A DNA stretch of 64,000 nucleotides from positions 1,950,858-2,014,857 of the forward strand of contig NZ_CP168006.1 in the NCBI RefSeq assembly GCF_041521385.1, given 5' to 3'. The DNA comes from Alcaligenes faecalis. Its GTDB lineage: Bacteria > Pseudomonadota > Gammaproteobacteria > Burkholderiales > Burkholderiaceae_B. Each line of letters begins with the position of its first letter. Within the stretch, counting starts at the first letter, position 1. Below are positions 1 to 9,734 of this stretch, in pieces. Both the position numbers and the translations under genes were made by a program. Below the pieces are notes generated by a model. That model was given only the letters and a program-made list of their open reading frames with translations. It was not told where the DNA came from and searched no databases.

Positions 1-3000
1 ATACCACCAGTTCTGATCCAAACCGGACAGAAAATCGGCATGCCAGTCAGGGTGGCACTCGGCCAAGAGCAAGACACCACCGCTTGCCAGCCATTGCTTG
101 CTACGCATCAGGGCTGGCGGCACATGCACGGTACGGTGCAGGCTATGACGCAAAATCACGACATCAAACGGTGTATTGTCGTCCTGCTCCAGTCGCCACT
201 CTTGCAGGTCAACACCGACCACCTGCACATTGGCCAAAGCATGATGTTGCGTCGCCTGACGTGCCTGCAAATCGGCATCCGGCAAGGCCAAGACATACTC
301 AAACTGGTCCTCAGACAGACAAGCAGCCAGAGTCTTGGGCAAATCGCTTGGGCCTACGGCGATTTCCAGCACTCGCAATCGCTGGGAAGCGGGCAAGTTC
401 GTAGCCAGCTCTCGCAACTGAGCTTCCAGTGCCAGACGTACACCCAGATACATGGGGTCATCGTCATACAGCACTTCAACCACCGGAGAACGGCGCAAGG
501 AAGCCAGCAGTTCTTCGCCCGACAGCTCTCCACGCAACAAAGCGGGCAGTTGGCGGCCCACCGAACCAATCTGGGTCAGTTGTGGCAAGCTGCTCGGCGA
601 GTCCTGCAAAATCATGCGCCACAAATCCTGGGCGGCAGGTATATCGGCCTGCTCCACCACACGCCAGCCTTCGCCATCTTGCAATAGATTTTCACCACGC
701 AGCAGCTCGCTCATCCAGCGGACATACGGGCTATTCAATACTTCAGGGCTGAGTTCGGAAGGCTTTACGTCCTGGAAAGCCTCATAAACAAAGGACAGGC
801 TCAAGGCATCCAGCAAGGGCAAGGTTTGCTGAAACCATGTTTCGCGTTCTTGCTGTTGATCAGCCAATGCTGCCCAGCCACGTTGCGCCAATTGTTCAGG
901 CGAGAGCGTAACGGCGGCTCGCTCATCACAAGGATGAGGGCGCAGATACGGGGTAATTTGCCAGGTGGAGACCGCGTGGCGATCCTGGCGCAAGAAATGT
1001 GCCGCGCGGAAACGGCAAGCCTGGGCGCTGGCCAGCAAGCGGCCATCCGCACCATACAGCTCAAAATCCGCCAGTACTGAACGGGCACTGCTACGACGCA
1101 AATGTGCACGGAAATGCGTCACCTGCCCTTCAGTGGACAAGGTAAAGCGGCCCACTTTCACAGGTAGCAAAGCCACGCCTTGGCCTGCTTCAATATCGTG
1201 TGCGAAGAAATCCACCAAGGACTGATAGCACACGTCCATCAAGGCCGGGTGCAACAGATAGCCGTCTTGCTCCAGGCCGACGGGCATTTCCAGTTCCGCA
1301 TTCAGGTACGTATCTTGAACCTGCGAGGCTTTCAAACCCTGAAAAGCCGGGCCGTAATCCAGGCCCAGGGAATGCGCCAGACGGTAGTGGTGATCACGCT
1401 CAATCTGCAGTTCAGCCGAGGCCAAAGGCGAAAGCTCAGGCTTGGGCATGCGTTCATCCGAAGCCAGAATGCGACCACTAGCGTGTACCACCCACTCGTC
1501 CTGACTCAGGCGTTGGCGGCTCTTGATGTAGAAACTGCCATCACGCGGGTTCAGCACAAAACGCAGGCTGCGGGCATGCTCACCGTCAAAAACGAGCGGA
1601 GCCAAAATATCCAGCTCATCCACCAGGATCAGTGCGTCACCCAACCACTCACGGGCAGCAGCCAAGGCCATTTCCAGATAAGCAGCGCCGGGATACACCA
1701 TGGCCCCACCCACTTTGTGATCAGCCAGCCAAGGCAGAATCACCGGGTCCAGCACGTTTTCCCAGCTGATATCGCTATCGGGCAAGCGCCAGCCCAGCAA
1801 ATCATGCACACGACGGCGTTCGATAGAACGCATCCCTTCGGTACTGGTCTTGTACCAGTGACGCTCGCGCTGCCACGGATACACAGGCAACTCCACCGGC
1901 TGGCCAGGCACAGGGAAACGGGCTTTCAACTGCAACGGCAGCAGAGCCAAGGTATGCAGGGCCGTATCGACCAGACGCTGTGGGCCATCGTCATGCTTGC
2001 GCAGGCTGGACAGCACCACACCCTGAACATCGGCCTGAGTCAGGGTTTCACGGATATAACGCTGCAAAATGGCATGCGGGCCAATTTCCAGAAAAACACG
2101 GCAACCTTGTTTGGCCAGGCAATCAATCGCCTGCTCGAACTGTACAGGCTCACGAATGTTGCGCCACCAGTAATCCACCCCCAGTTCGTGTGGGGACAAT
2201 TCCTGGCCGGTAACAGTCGAAACAAAACGGGCTTGCGGCGCCTGTTGGCCGGGCTGCAAATCGCCCAGGCTCTTTTCCAGATGCGGCAGCAAGCCATCCA
2301 TATAAGGGCTGTGAAAGGCGTAATCCAAATCCAGCAGACGGAAGAAAACGCTTTGGCCTTCCAGGCTAGACTGAATGCGCTGCAAACCTTCCAGACTGCC
2401 GGACAGCGTGATGTTGGAGGGGCTGTTCACACCCGCCACATTCACACCCAAATCCGCACCCACACTGTCCAGCAAGGTGTTCACCGCTTCCAGTGACAGA
2501 CCAATCACAGCCATCCGGCCTTGGCCACGAGTCAGACCTTGAGCCTGACTGCGCGCACAAATCACGCGTATGGCTTGTTCCAAATCCAAAGCACCGGCGG
2601 CCCAGGCGGCAGCGATTTCGCCCACACTGTGTCCGGCCACCGCATCAGGTTCAATGCCCTCTTCGCGCAACATGCGCGTCACAATAACTTGCAGGGCAAA
2701 CAACAAGGGCTGGGCAACGGTTGTGTCATCCATGCGGGAAGCGGCAGAATCGGCCAGCAATTGCTCCCGCAGCGAGAAACCCGCCAAAGGCTTCATCATG
2801 GCTTCCAGCTCGGACAGCAAAGCCGCGAAACGGGGGGACTCGCGCAACAAGGTCACGCCCATGCCCAACCACTGCGCTCCGTTACCGGCGTAGATAAAAG
2901 CCAGTTGGCCTTCTTTACCCAAGGTATCTACCGTTTGCAGACCCTGCAAGTCTTGCCCTTGCGCATAAGCACGCAGTTGCTCCACGCCTGTTTCAACTGT

Positions 3001-4566
3001 GTCAGGCTGAATGATCAACGCACGAGCCAAGGTCTGGCGACGGTACGCTACTGCATAGCTGACATCGTAAAACGCTTCTGCAGTCTTGCCGTCCAGCAAG
3101 TCCGCATAATTACCTGCCTGCTCACGCAGCGCCGCTTCTGTCTTGGCCGACAAGACCAAAGGCGGTAAAGCCGAGCTCGGCACAACTGTCGATTGAACGG
3201 CAGTCGCTACGGGAGCCTGTAGCAAAACGTGCGCGTTGGCACCACCAAACCCAAAAGAATTAAGCCCCGCCACCAAAGGCTTGCCGTCGGTACGGTGCAA
3301 CTCACGACCCTCAGGCAACAGCTCCAGATTCAAGCCGTCAAAATCAATCGCGGGATTAGGTGTTTTCAAATGCAAAGCAGGCGGTAGGGCCTGATGCTGC
3401 AAAGCCAGCACTGTTTTAACCAAACCGGCCATGCCAGAGGCCGATTCCATATGCCCCAGATTCGCTTTAACCGAGCCTATCGGTAAAGGCTGTTCGCGCG
3501 ATTTGCCATACACCGCACTGATTGCGGTGGTTTCAATAGGATCACCGACTGCTGTACCCGTACCGTGAGCCTCGACAAAGTCCACATCCCCCGCAGTCAG
3601 GCCGCTGCGCTCCAGCACGGAGCGCATCAACTCAATTTGTCCCTGGCAACTAGGGATGGTGATACCCGTCTTGCGAGCACCATCGGCATTCACGCCCGTT
3701 GCCAAAATAACAGCCTGTACCGAATCACCGTCGGCCAGCGCCTGCTCCAAGGGCTTGAGCATCAGTACCGCACCGCCTTCAGAACGGACATAGCCATTAC
3801 CGGCTTCATCGAACGCCTTGCAGCGGCCGTCTGCCGACAACATCGACGCTTTGGTAAAACCAACAAAGGGATAAGGGTGCAGCAACAGATTGACGCCACC
3901 GACCAAAGCGGTGGAGGCCTCGCCATTACGCAAACTTGAACACGCTTGATGCAGGGCCACCAAGGAAGACGAGCAAGCGGTATCCACCGCCATGGACGGT
4001 CCGTGCAGGTCGTAGATATAAGACAGACGGTTAGCCGCAATGCTCATGGTATTGCCGGTCATCATATGGGCAGTCAGGCTGGCCAAATCATCCAGGCCGC
4101 GCATGCCGTAATCCAGACCGGAAATACCGACATACACCGCACAGTCACTGCCGGCCATGGAGGACGGTACAACGCCCGCATTTTCCATAGCTTCCCACGA
4201 CAGCTCCAGCAACAAACGCTGTTGAGGGTCCAGCCAGGCAGCTTCGCGTGGGGAGATACCAAAAAAATCCGCATCGAACTGGTCAATACGCGACAGGACG
4301 CCAGCCGAAAACGTGATGCTGCGACCAGGCTCAGACCTAGTGTCGTGCTGCAACTCGACGGTCGCCCAGCGGTCGGCAGGAATTTCCGTAACCAGATCAC
4401 GCTTTTCAATTAAAGCGTTCCAGAACTGATAGGGTTGCGATAAATCGCCGGGAAAGCGAAACGCCATACCAATAATGGCGATTGCTCCTGACGCAGTATT
4501 GCTTTTATTAATATCCGTACGGGATGCTTCCAAGCCCTCAGCACCCTTGCCTGTATTTTGAGACAC
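1..4566 (-). CDS. Type I polyketide synthase, 5' part (KS-AT-DH-MT-like), runs off the window
   Basis: The frame is open from a GTG at 4566 to the window edge (1522 codons, 3' end missing). Residues about 28-450 are a ketosynthase: active-site Cys198 in DTACSSSL, His in VEAHGTGT (about 333) and His in the GHMES motif (about 370). About 560-860 is an acyltransferase with FIYAGNGAQ and GHSVGE (about 645); YAFHSPYMD suggests malonyl-CoA. About 930-1200 is a dehydratase with the HxxxGxxxxP motif (His about 949) and a later HPALMD Asp. About 1370-1522 resembles a C-methyltransferase, but motif I reads VLEIAVGPSD, poorer in Gly than usual. This order is that of a highly reducing, possibly iterative PKS; ER, KR and ACP would lie outside. 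The GTG start follows AAGGGTAGGG and sits in the first good frame; an exact start is uncertain. Product unknown. Confidence 0.93.
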   Translation of the reverse strand, partial: MSQNTGKGAEGLEASRTDINKSNTASGAIAIIGMAFRFPGDLSQPYQFWNALIEKRDLVTEIPADRWATVELQHDTRSEPGRSITFSAGVLSRIDQFDADFFGISPREAAWLDPQQRLLLELSWEAMENAGVVPSSMAGSDCAVYVGISGLDYGMRGLDDLASLTAHMMTGNTMSIAANRLSYIYDLHGPSMAVDTACSSSLVALHQACSSLRNGEASTALVGGVNLLLHPYPFVGFTKASMLSADGRCKAFDEAGNGYVRSEGGAVLMLKPLEQALADGDSVQAVILATGVNADGARKTGITIPSCQGQIELMRSVLERSGLTAGDVDFVEAHGTGTAVGDPIETTAISAVYGKSREQPLPIGSVKANLGHMESASGMAGLVKTVLALQHQALPPALHLKTPNPAIDFDGLNLELLPEGRELHRTDGKPLVAGLNSFGFGGANAHVLLQAPVATAVQSTVVPSSALPPLVLSAKTEAALREQAGNYADLLDGKTAEAFYDVSYAVAYRRQTLARALIIQPDTVETGVEQLRAYAQGQDLQGLQTVDTLGKEGQLAFIYAGNGAQWLGMGVTLLRESPRFAALLSELEAMMKPLAGFSLREQLLADSAASRMDDTTVAQPLLFALQVIVTRMLREEGIEPDAVAGHSVGEIAAAWAAGALDLEQAIRVICARSQAQGLTRGQGRMAVIGLSLEAVNTLLDSVGADLGVNVAGVNSPSNITLSGSLEGLQRIQSSLEGQSVFFRLLDLDYAFHSPYMDGLLPHLEKSLGDLQPGQQAPQARFVSTVTGQELSPHELGVDYWWRNIREPVQFEQAIDCLAKQGCRVFLEIGPHAILQRYIRETLTQADVQGVVLSSLRKHDDGPQRLVDTALHTLALLPLQLKARFPVPGQPVELPVYPWQRERHWYKTSTEGMRSIERRRVHDLLGWRLPDSDISWENVLDPVILPWLADHKVGGAMVYPGAAYLEMALAAAREWLGDALILVDELDILAPLVFDGEHARSLRFVLNPRDGSFYIKSRQRLSQDEWVVHASGRILASDERMPKPELSPLASAELQIERDHHYRLAHSLGLDYGPAFQGLKASQVQDTYLNAELEMPVGLEQDGYLLHPALMDVCYQSLVDFFAHDIEAGQGVALLPVKVGRFTLSTEGQVTHFRAHLRRSSARSVLADFELYGADGRLLASAQACRFRAAHFLRQDRHAVSTWQITPYLRPHPCDERAAVTLSPEQLAQRGWAALADQQQERETWFQQTLPLLDALSLSFVYEAFQDVKPSELSPEVLNSPYVRWMSELLRGENLLQDGEGWRVVEQADIPAAQDLWRMILQDSPSSLPQLTQIGSVGRQLPALLRGELSGEELLASLRRSPVVEVLYDDDPMYLGVRLALEAQLRELATNLPASQRLRVLEIAVGPSDLPKTLAACLSEDQFEYVLALPDADLQARQATQHHALANVQVVGVDLQEWRLEQDDNTPFDVVILRHSLHRTVHVPPALMRSKQWLASGGVLLLAECHPDWHADFLSGLDQNWWY

Positions 4567-5567
4567 GCACCCTACCCTTTCGATCTTTACTGACTTGCCC
4601 TATCACCGCGAAGCACGGAATAGTCATATTTGATAAAACGCTATTTTGGACAACGACTTCTGACATAGTCGTGTCCTAGGCAGCACACCAGTAAACAATG
4701 GCAAAAATTACAACCCGTTACTATGACTTACAAACGAAAATTACATGAAAATCATAAAATTTCCATGTAATTTAATAATATTCATTTTTGACTTTTATTT
4801 AATTACTCACACAAAAAAATAAAATATCCAAATTAAATATCCACTATTAATATTGTTCTATTTATTGCTTACAACAAAAAATGAGTGTTTGAAAAACAAC
4901 AAAACCCTAGATATATTCACCAAGAAAGCCTAATCAAGCCGCCCAGGCAAAATATCGAAGGCATTTTCACTTCACTGCCACCTTAAGCAAAATGAATTTT
5001 AAATTTGATATTAAGCAAAGACTTTTACTTGCCAAAAACTTTTCCCTCTTGGCTGTCATCTGCCGCACTGCAAAAACATTAGCAGCTCGGAATGTTACCA
5101 TTACGTAGTTGTTCTAATCTATATAGAATTGAAATGAGGCCAGGCTCACTGTAACAATCCAATGCTGCACTAAAGCCATCAACCAAGCTTCTGCAGGACT
5201 ATCAGGCAACTTACAGGCCAGCCATAATTGACACTCAAGTACGTTACAACAAGAGAAAAAAGACCAGCCAATCGTATCTAAAAACTCATTTTTGATACAA
5301 ACACCACATACGGACAAGTAGCGCAAAACCGCTATTGATGCCGGTATACGACGCCCCCCTTTCTGACTTGCCCCCCTGTGTTGCCAAAGCAGTGTTTTCC
5401 CTTAGCCGCCTCAAAAGCGCCCGAATCAGGACATTTTTTCGGGGGTTATCCCTTATCTATAGCTAGGTTCACCTAGGCTCTATACGAATTGCCTTATGGC
5501 CTGACTGTCGCACGCCGTTACATTGAAGTGGCTTGATCTAATAATTAATCCACTCTGGAGACATTTC
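4567..5567. other. Long intergenic region, AT-rich in its middle
   Basis: About 1 kb separates the divergent PKS and permease genes. Roughly 4720-5090 is much richer in A and T than the flanking genes, with runs such as ATTTAATAATATT. An imperfect palindrome with arms ACGACT/AGTCGT lies at 4653-4672 near the PKS start. A 70-codon open frame on the minus strand (5114-5326) has no recognisable motif and I do not call it. The region must contain both promoters; the AT-rich part may be a binding zone for a nucleoid protein or a trace of transfer, which is inference. Confidence 0.6.
5463..5476. promoter_or_regulatory. Perfect palindrome upstream of the purine permease
   Basis: CTAGGT-TC-ACCTAG has perfect 6-bp arms about 90 bp before the permease start. 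It could be an operator for a dimeric regulator of purine uptake. No regulator is adjacent, so its identity is unknown. Confidence 0.35.
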
Positions 5568-7058
5568 ATGGGTACGAACGCGACTACCGCACCCGTCGAC
5601 GAACGATTACCAAACGGCAGGCTGGCGGCGCTGGGCTTGCAGCACGTTTTGGTAATGTACGCCGGTGCTGTCGCGGTTCCACTAATTGTGGGCCGGGCAT
5701 TGAACCTGACATCTGAAGAAGTATCAATCCTGATTGCGGCTGACCTGTTTGTCTGCGGCATCGTGTCCATCATTCAATCGATGGGCTTTACACAGTATTT
5801 TGGTATCAAGCTGCCCGTCATGATGGGCGTGACCTTTGCCGCTGTCGGCCCCATGGTATCCATGGCGCAGGCCAATCCTGGCCAGGAAGGAGCCCAGTTG
5901 CTCTTTGGCACCGTAATCGGAGCGGGGATCATCACCATGATCATCGCCCCTGCCGTTAGTCGCATGCTGCGTTTTTTCCCACCTGTGGTGACCGGCACCA
6001 TTATTGCCATGATCGGCATTACGCTGATGCGTGTGGGGATCAACTGGATTTTCGGCAATCCTGTTGGCCCTACCGCCCCCACGGTCATTAACCCCGACCA
6101 CCTGGCCTGGATTCAGCACGCACAATCGGCCGCGGCCATGCCCGGTTCTGCCTTGCCCCCGCCCCCTGAGGGCCTGGCCTTGAAGGCTACCGTGCCCAAC
6201 CCTCGCTATGCCAACCTGAGCGGTCTCGGTATTGCGGCCATCGTACTGACCTCGATTCTGCTGATCGCTAAATTTGCAAAAGGCTTTCTGGCTAACGTGG
6301 CCGTATTGCTGGGTATTGTCATTGGCGCAGTTGTGGCATCGGCCATGGGCATCATGACTTACGAAAAAGTGGCCAACGCTGCCTGGGTGGATCTGGTTCT
6401 GCCGTTTCACTTTGGCATGCCCAAATTCAACATTCTGCACATTGCGACCATGACCCTGGTCATGATTGTCGTGCTGATTGAATCTACCGGCATGTTCCTG
6501 GCGTTGAGCGACATGACAGGCAAAAAAGTAGATCAGAAAGATCTGGCGCGCGGCCTGCGTACCGACGGCCTAGGCACCTTGCTGGGTGGTATCTTCAATA
6601 CCTTTCCGTACTCCAGCTTCTCGCAAAACGTGGGGCTGGTCGCCGTCACTGGCGTGCGCAGCCGCTTTGTCTGCGTGGCCGGTGGTGTGATTCTGGTCAT
6701 TCTGGGCCTGCTGCCCAAGATGGCTGCCCTGGTCGAGTCCCTGCCCACGGTCGTTCTGGGTGGCGCCGGGATTGTCATGTTCGGTATGGTAACAGCCACC
6801 GGCATCCGCATTCTGTCCGGCGTGGATTACAAGACCAACCGCAACAACTCCATGATTGTGGCCATCTCCATTGGCGTGGGCATGATTCCGCTGGTTGCTC
6901 CCAACTACATGCAATGGATGCCTCACGCCATTCACCCGCTGATCGAATCGGGCATCTTGCTGACCTCGATTGCGGCTGTTTTACTGAACCTGTTCTTTAA
7001 TGGTGCTAAAGAAGATACGCATGCAGCGGTAGAAGCGGCCAAGCACGCCGAAGCCTGA
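5568..7058 (+). CDS. NCS2-family nucleobase (xanthine/uric acid type) permease
   Basis: 496-residue inner-membrane carrier of the nucleobase:cation symporter-2 family, expected to import a purine such as xanthine or urate with protons. It is hydrophobic throughout, with about 12-14 membrane segments, and has the family signature region SFSQNVGLVAVTGVRSR near residue 345, the form usual in xanthine/urate carriers rather than uracil carriers. I chose ATG 5568 because CTGGAGA precedes it at a good distance; an in-frame TTG at 5523 would add 15 residues without a better ribosome site. The gene stands alone and ends at a clear terminator. Substrate is inferred from the family only. Confidence 0.9.
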   Translation: MGTNATTAPVDERLPNGRLAALGLQHVLVMYAGAVAVPLIVGRALNLTSEEVSILIAADLFVCGIVSIIQSMGFTQYFGIKLPVMMGVTFAAVGPMVSMAQANPGQEGAQLLFGTVIGAGIITMIIAPAVSRMLRFFPPVVTGTIIAMIGITLMRVGINWIFGNPVGPTAPTVINPDHLAWIQHAQSAAAMPGSALPPPPEGLALKATVPNPRYANLSGLGIAAIVLTSILLIAKFAKGFLANVAVLLGIVIGAVVASAMGIMTYEKVANAAWVDLVLPFHFGMPKFNILHIATMTLVMIVVLIESTGMFLALSDMTGKKVDQKDLARGLRTDGLGTLLGGIFNTFPYSSFSQNVGLVAVTGVRSRFVCVAGGVILVILGLLPKMAALVESLPTVVLGGAGIVMFGMVTATGIRILSGVDYKTNRNNSMIVAISIGVGMIPLVAPNYMQWMPHAIHPLIESGILLTSIAAVLLNLFFNGAKEDTHAAVEAAKHAEA

Positions 7059-7080
7059 AACACTTGCCGAGCGTGTCTTG

Positions 7081-7120
7081 AAACCGGCCTGTCTCTTCCC
7101 AGAAAGATAGGCCGGTTTTT
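7081..7120 (+). terminator. Rho-independent terminator after the permease
   Basis: Stem of about 14 bp (AAACCGGCCTGTCT pairing with AGATAGGCCGGTTT, one G-U), followed by a short T run, 22 nt after the permease stop. Confidence 0.85.
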
Positions 7121-7280
7121 ACCGACCGGCTAGGTATCAAGTAACGATGCCTCGCTCAGATGCGGCCAACGGCAACAGGCATATGAGTTATTTTTCTTGC
7201 TGAGCCACCCAAGGCTAGAAACGCCCCCCTTGGGAGGCATTAGGCCCAAGCTGCGATGCACAGCCCGTCTTTTTCTGTCA

Positions 7281-8147
7281 TCACGACGCAAAGCGACGCG
7301 CACCGGCCACACATAAAGCCGCCCCCAACGTAACCCAAATCATGCTGGCATGAACAGCCTCTCCTAATAAGGCAGCAGCCAGACCCAGACCCATAAAAGG
7401 CTGTAACAACTGCAACTGCCCTACCGCAGCAATCCCGCCATGCGCCAGCCCCCGGTACCAAAACACAAAACCCAAAAACATGCTAAAGACCGACACATAG
7501 CCAAAGCCCAGCCAGGCCGAGGCATTCACACTGCTAACGCTCTGCGGCCAGAACCAAACCATCATCACAAACATAAAGGGTGCGGACAGCACCAGCGCCC
7601 AGCAAATAACCTGCCAGCCCCCCAAACGCCGCGACAAACGTCCGCCCTCGGCATAGCCCATGCCACACACCACCACGGCGGCCAACATGTACAAATCGCC
7701 TTGCCAGGCAGCATCCAGGCCTTCTTGTGCGGCATAAGTCATGACCACCAAACTGCCCAGAATAGAGAAACCCCAGAAAACGGGCTTGTGGCGTTCACCC
7801 GCCAAAATCACACCAAACACGGCCGTACACAAAGGCAGCAAGCCCAGATACACAATGGAATGCGCCGAGGTGATGTACTGCAAGGCCAAGGCCGTCAACA
7901 AGGGAAAGCCCAGAACCACCCCAAAACCGACCAGAGCCAGGGAGGGCAGATCGGCTCGCTGCGGCCGCGCAACTCGCCCAACGAGCAGCCAGATCGTAGC
8001 CAGCAACGCCGCCACTACCGCTCGCGCTCCAGTCAGGAAAAAAGAGTCCATACCCAGCACAGCAACACGGGTCGCCGGTAAAGAACCGGCAAAGATTGCG
8101 ACGCCCATAAAGCCGTTTAGCCAACTGACTGCTTTGCTATCCATCAT
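7281..8147 (-). CDS. EamA/DMT-family transporter
   Basis: 288-residue integral membrane protein of the drug/metabolite transporter superfamily, with two EamA repeats and about ten predicted membrane helices. Such proteins usually export amino acids or small metabolites. The start ATG at 8147 follows CGGAG at normal spacing; an in-frame TTG at 8159 is possible. It is transcribed away from a MocR-type regulator 123 nt off, a common arrangement in which the regulator controls the exporter. A near-perfect palindrome lies in the gap. Substrate cannot be read from the sequence. Confidence 0.85.
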   Translation of the reverse strand: MMDSKAVSWLNGFMGVAIFAGSLPATRVAVLGMDSFFLTGARAVVAALLATIWLLVGRVARPQRADLPSLALVGFGVVLGFPLLTALALQYITSAHSIVYLGLLPLCTAVFGVILAGERHKPVFWGFSILGSLVVMTYAAQEGLDAAWQGDLYMLAAVVVCGMGYAEGGRLSRRLGGWQVICWALVLSAPFMFVMMVWFWPQSVSSVNASAWLGFGYVSVFSMFLGFVFWYRGLAHGGIAAVGQLQLLQPFMGLGLAAALLGEAVHASMIWVTLGAALCVAGARRFAS

Positions 8148-8211
8148 TCGCTCCGACAAAGATGCTTGTCAGTACAACACAGCTATGCCAGCATACACAG
8201 GCACAGTCCAA

Positions 8212-8231
8212 TACAGTTTTAAAAAACTGTA
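8212..8231. promoter_or_regulatory. Near-perfect 20-bp palindrome, candidate MocR operator
   Basis: TACAGTTTTAAAAAACTGTA is symmetrical apart from its central pair. It sits between the divergent exporter and MocR-type regulator genes, 39 nt before the regulator start. A related AGTACA/CACAG stretch lies upstream near 8171. It fits an operator shared by both genes; this is inference. Confidence 0.45.
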
Positions 8232-8270
8232 CTGCTAATTAGCCCCATACACTCTGTCCGAGCCCGCTTC

Positions 8271-9662
8271 ATGCCTGCCGTCACCCGTATAGACCTCATC
8301 ATGCAATCCGTGCGTGAACGCATCGCGGCACGAACCTATCCACCCGGCACCCGACTGCCTTCGGTACGCGCCCAAGCCCAGACAGCAGGGGTTTCCGTGT
8401 CCACCATCGTGGAAGCCTATGACAGGTTGGCGGCTGAAGGCCTGATCCAAGCCCGTGCAGGGTCAGGCTTTTACGTGACAGCTCCGTTGGCCCCCCTGAA
8501 CTTGGCCACCCTGGACCCGGCTTTGGAGCGGGATATTGACCCCTTATGGATATCGCGCCAATCTCTGGAAGCCAATGCAGATGTCGTCATGCCAGGCTGT
8601 GGCTGGTTACCCTCGGACTGGATGTACGACCAAGGGGTGCGCCGGGGTCTGCGCAAGGCAGCGCGTAGTCACAGTGCGGACTTAACAGACTACGGTTCAC
8701 CGCTAGGCCTGGAAGCGTTGCGCCAACTGCTGGCCCGCCGTCTGGTGCTGTCCGAAATTGATGCCGCTCCCCATCAAATCATGCTGACCGACTCGGGCAC
8801 ACAGGCCATTGATCTGATCTGTCGTTTTTTTCTGGAGCCAGGCGATACCGTCCTGGTGGATGACCCGTGCTACTTCAATTTTCACGCTTTATTGCGCGCC
8901 CACCGCGCCAAGGTCGTCGGTGTGCCCTACACCCATCAAGGCCCCAACCTGGTCGCTTTTGAAGCAGCACTGCAAGAGCACAAGCCCCGCCTCTATATCA
9001 CCAACTCTGGTATACACAACCCAACCGGCGCTCGCCTGTCGGCGACGACGGCACATAGCGTACTGGCTATGGCACAAGGTGCCGACCTCTACATTATTGA
9101 AGACGACATTTTTGGAGATCTGGAAACCCGACCTGCTACCCGGCTAGCCGCACTGGATGGCCTGTCCCGCGTCGTGCAAATAGGCAGTTTTTCCAAAACA
9201 CTGTCAGCCTCACTGCGTTGCGGATACATCGCTGCCCAGACTGCCTGGATCGAAAGTCTGGTTGATTTGCGTACCGCTACCAGCTTCAGCAGCAACCACC
9301 TATCTGCTCAAATTTTGAATAGTGCGCTGAGCGACAGCGGCTATCGCAAGCATCTGGAACGCGTTCGATACCGGCTCTCCAAAGCAATGGACCACAGCGT
9401 GACACAACTGGAGCAGCTCGGTCTGACGCCCTGGCTACGCCCCCGCGAGGGTATGTTTCTATGGTCACGGCTACCTGCTGGACATGATGCCCTGAGTCTG
9501 GCCCGTGCCTGCCTGCCACATGGCGTGATACTGGCTCCAGGTCCTGTATTTAGCCAAGCCCCTGATGCCAACCAGTTCCTGCGTTTCAACGCCGCACAGT
9601 GCGGTGACAAACGCGTTTTTAGCGTGCTGAAACGTGCACTGGACAAGGAGCTGTCTGTGTAA
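8271..9662 (+). CDS. MocR-type transcriptional regulator (GntR HTH + aminotransferase-like domain)
   Basis: 463 residues. The N-terminal 75 residues are a GntR winged helix (TRLPSVRAQAQTAGVSVSTI, then EGLIQARAGSGFYV). The remainder is a fold-type I aminotransferase-like domain that normally binds pyridoxal phosphate; the PLP-lysine region is visible as QIGSFSKTLSASLRCGYI at about residue 305, and NPTGARLS precedes it. MocR/GabR/PdxR-type proteins control genes for amino acid, GABA, taurine or vitamin B6 metabolism. Here the divergent EamA exporter, and perhaps the second EamA gene downstream, are the likely targets. Confidence 0.92.
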   Translation: MPAVTRIDLIMQSVRERIAARTYPPGTRLPSVRAQAQTAGVSVSTIVEAYDRLAAEGLIQARAGSGFYVTAPLAPLNLATLDPALERDIDPLWISRQSLEANADVVMPGCGWLPSDWMYDQGVRRGLRKAARSHSADLTDYGSPLGLEALRQLLARRLVLSEIDAAPHQIMLTDSGTQAIDLICRFFLEPGDTVLVDDPCYFNFHALLRAHRAKVVGVPYTHQGPNLVAFEAALQEHKPRLYITNSGIHNPTGARLSATTAHSVLAMAQGADLYIIEDDIFGDLETRPATRLAALDGLSRVVQIGSFSKTLSASLRCGYIAAQTAWIESLVDLRTATSFSSNHLSAQILNSALSDSGYRKHLERVRYRLSKAMDHSVTQLEQLGLTPWLRPREGMFLWSRLPAGHDALSLARACLPHGVILAPGPVFSQAPDANQFLRFNAAQCGDKRVFSVLKRALDKELSV

Positions 9663-9734
9663 ATTTCAGACCTCCTGCCACCAAGACCCATTCAGTATTC
9701 CGAGCATGCACAGAGGATTACAATCTGCTCTGTT

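Noticed and set aside
1180-2496. 438-codon open frame on the plus strand
   Set aside because: Antisense to the AT and DH domains of the polyketide synthase; composition is that of a shadow frame.
5114-5326. 70-codon Cys-rich frame on the minus strand
   Set aside because: Isolated in AT-rich intergenic DNA, no ribosome site or known motif.
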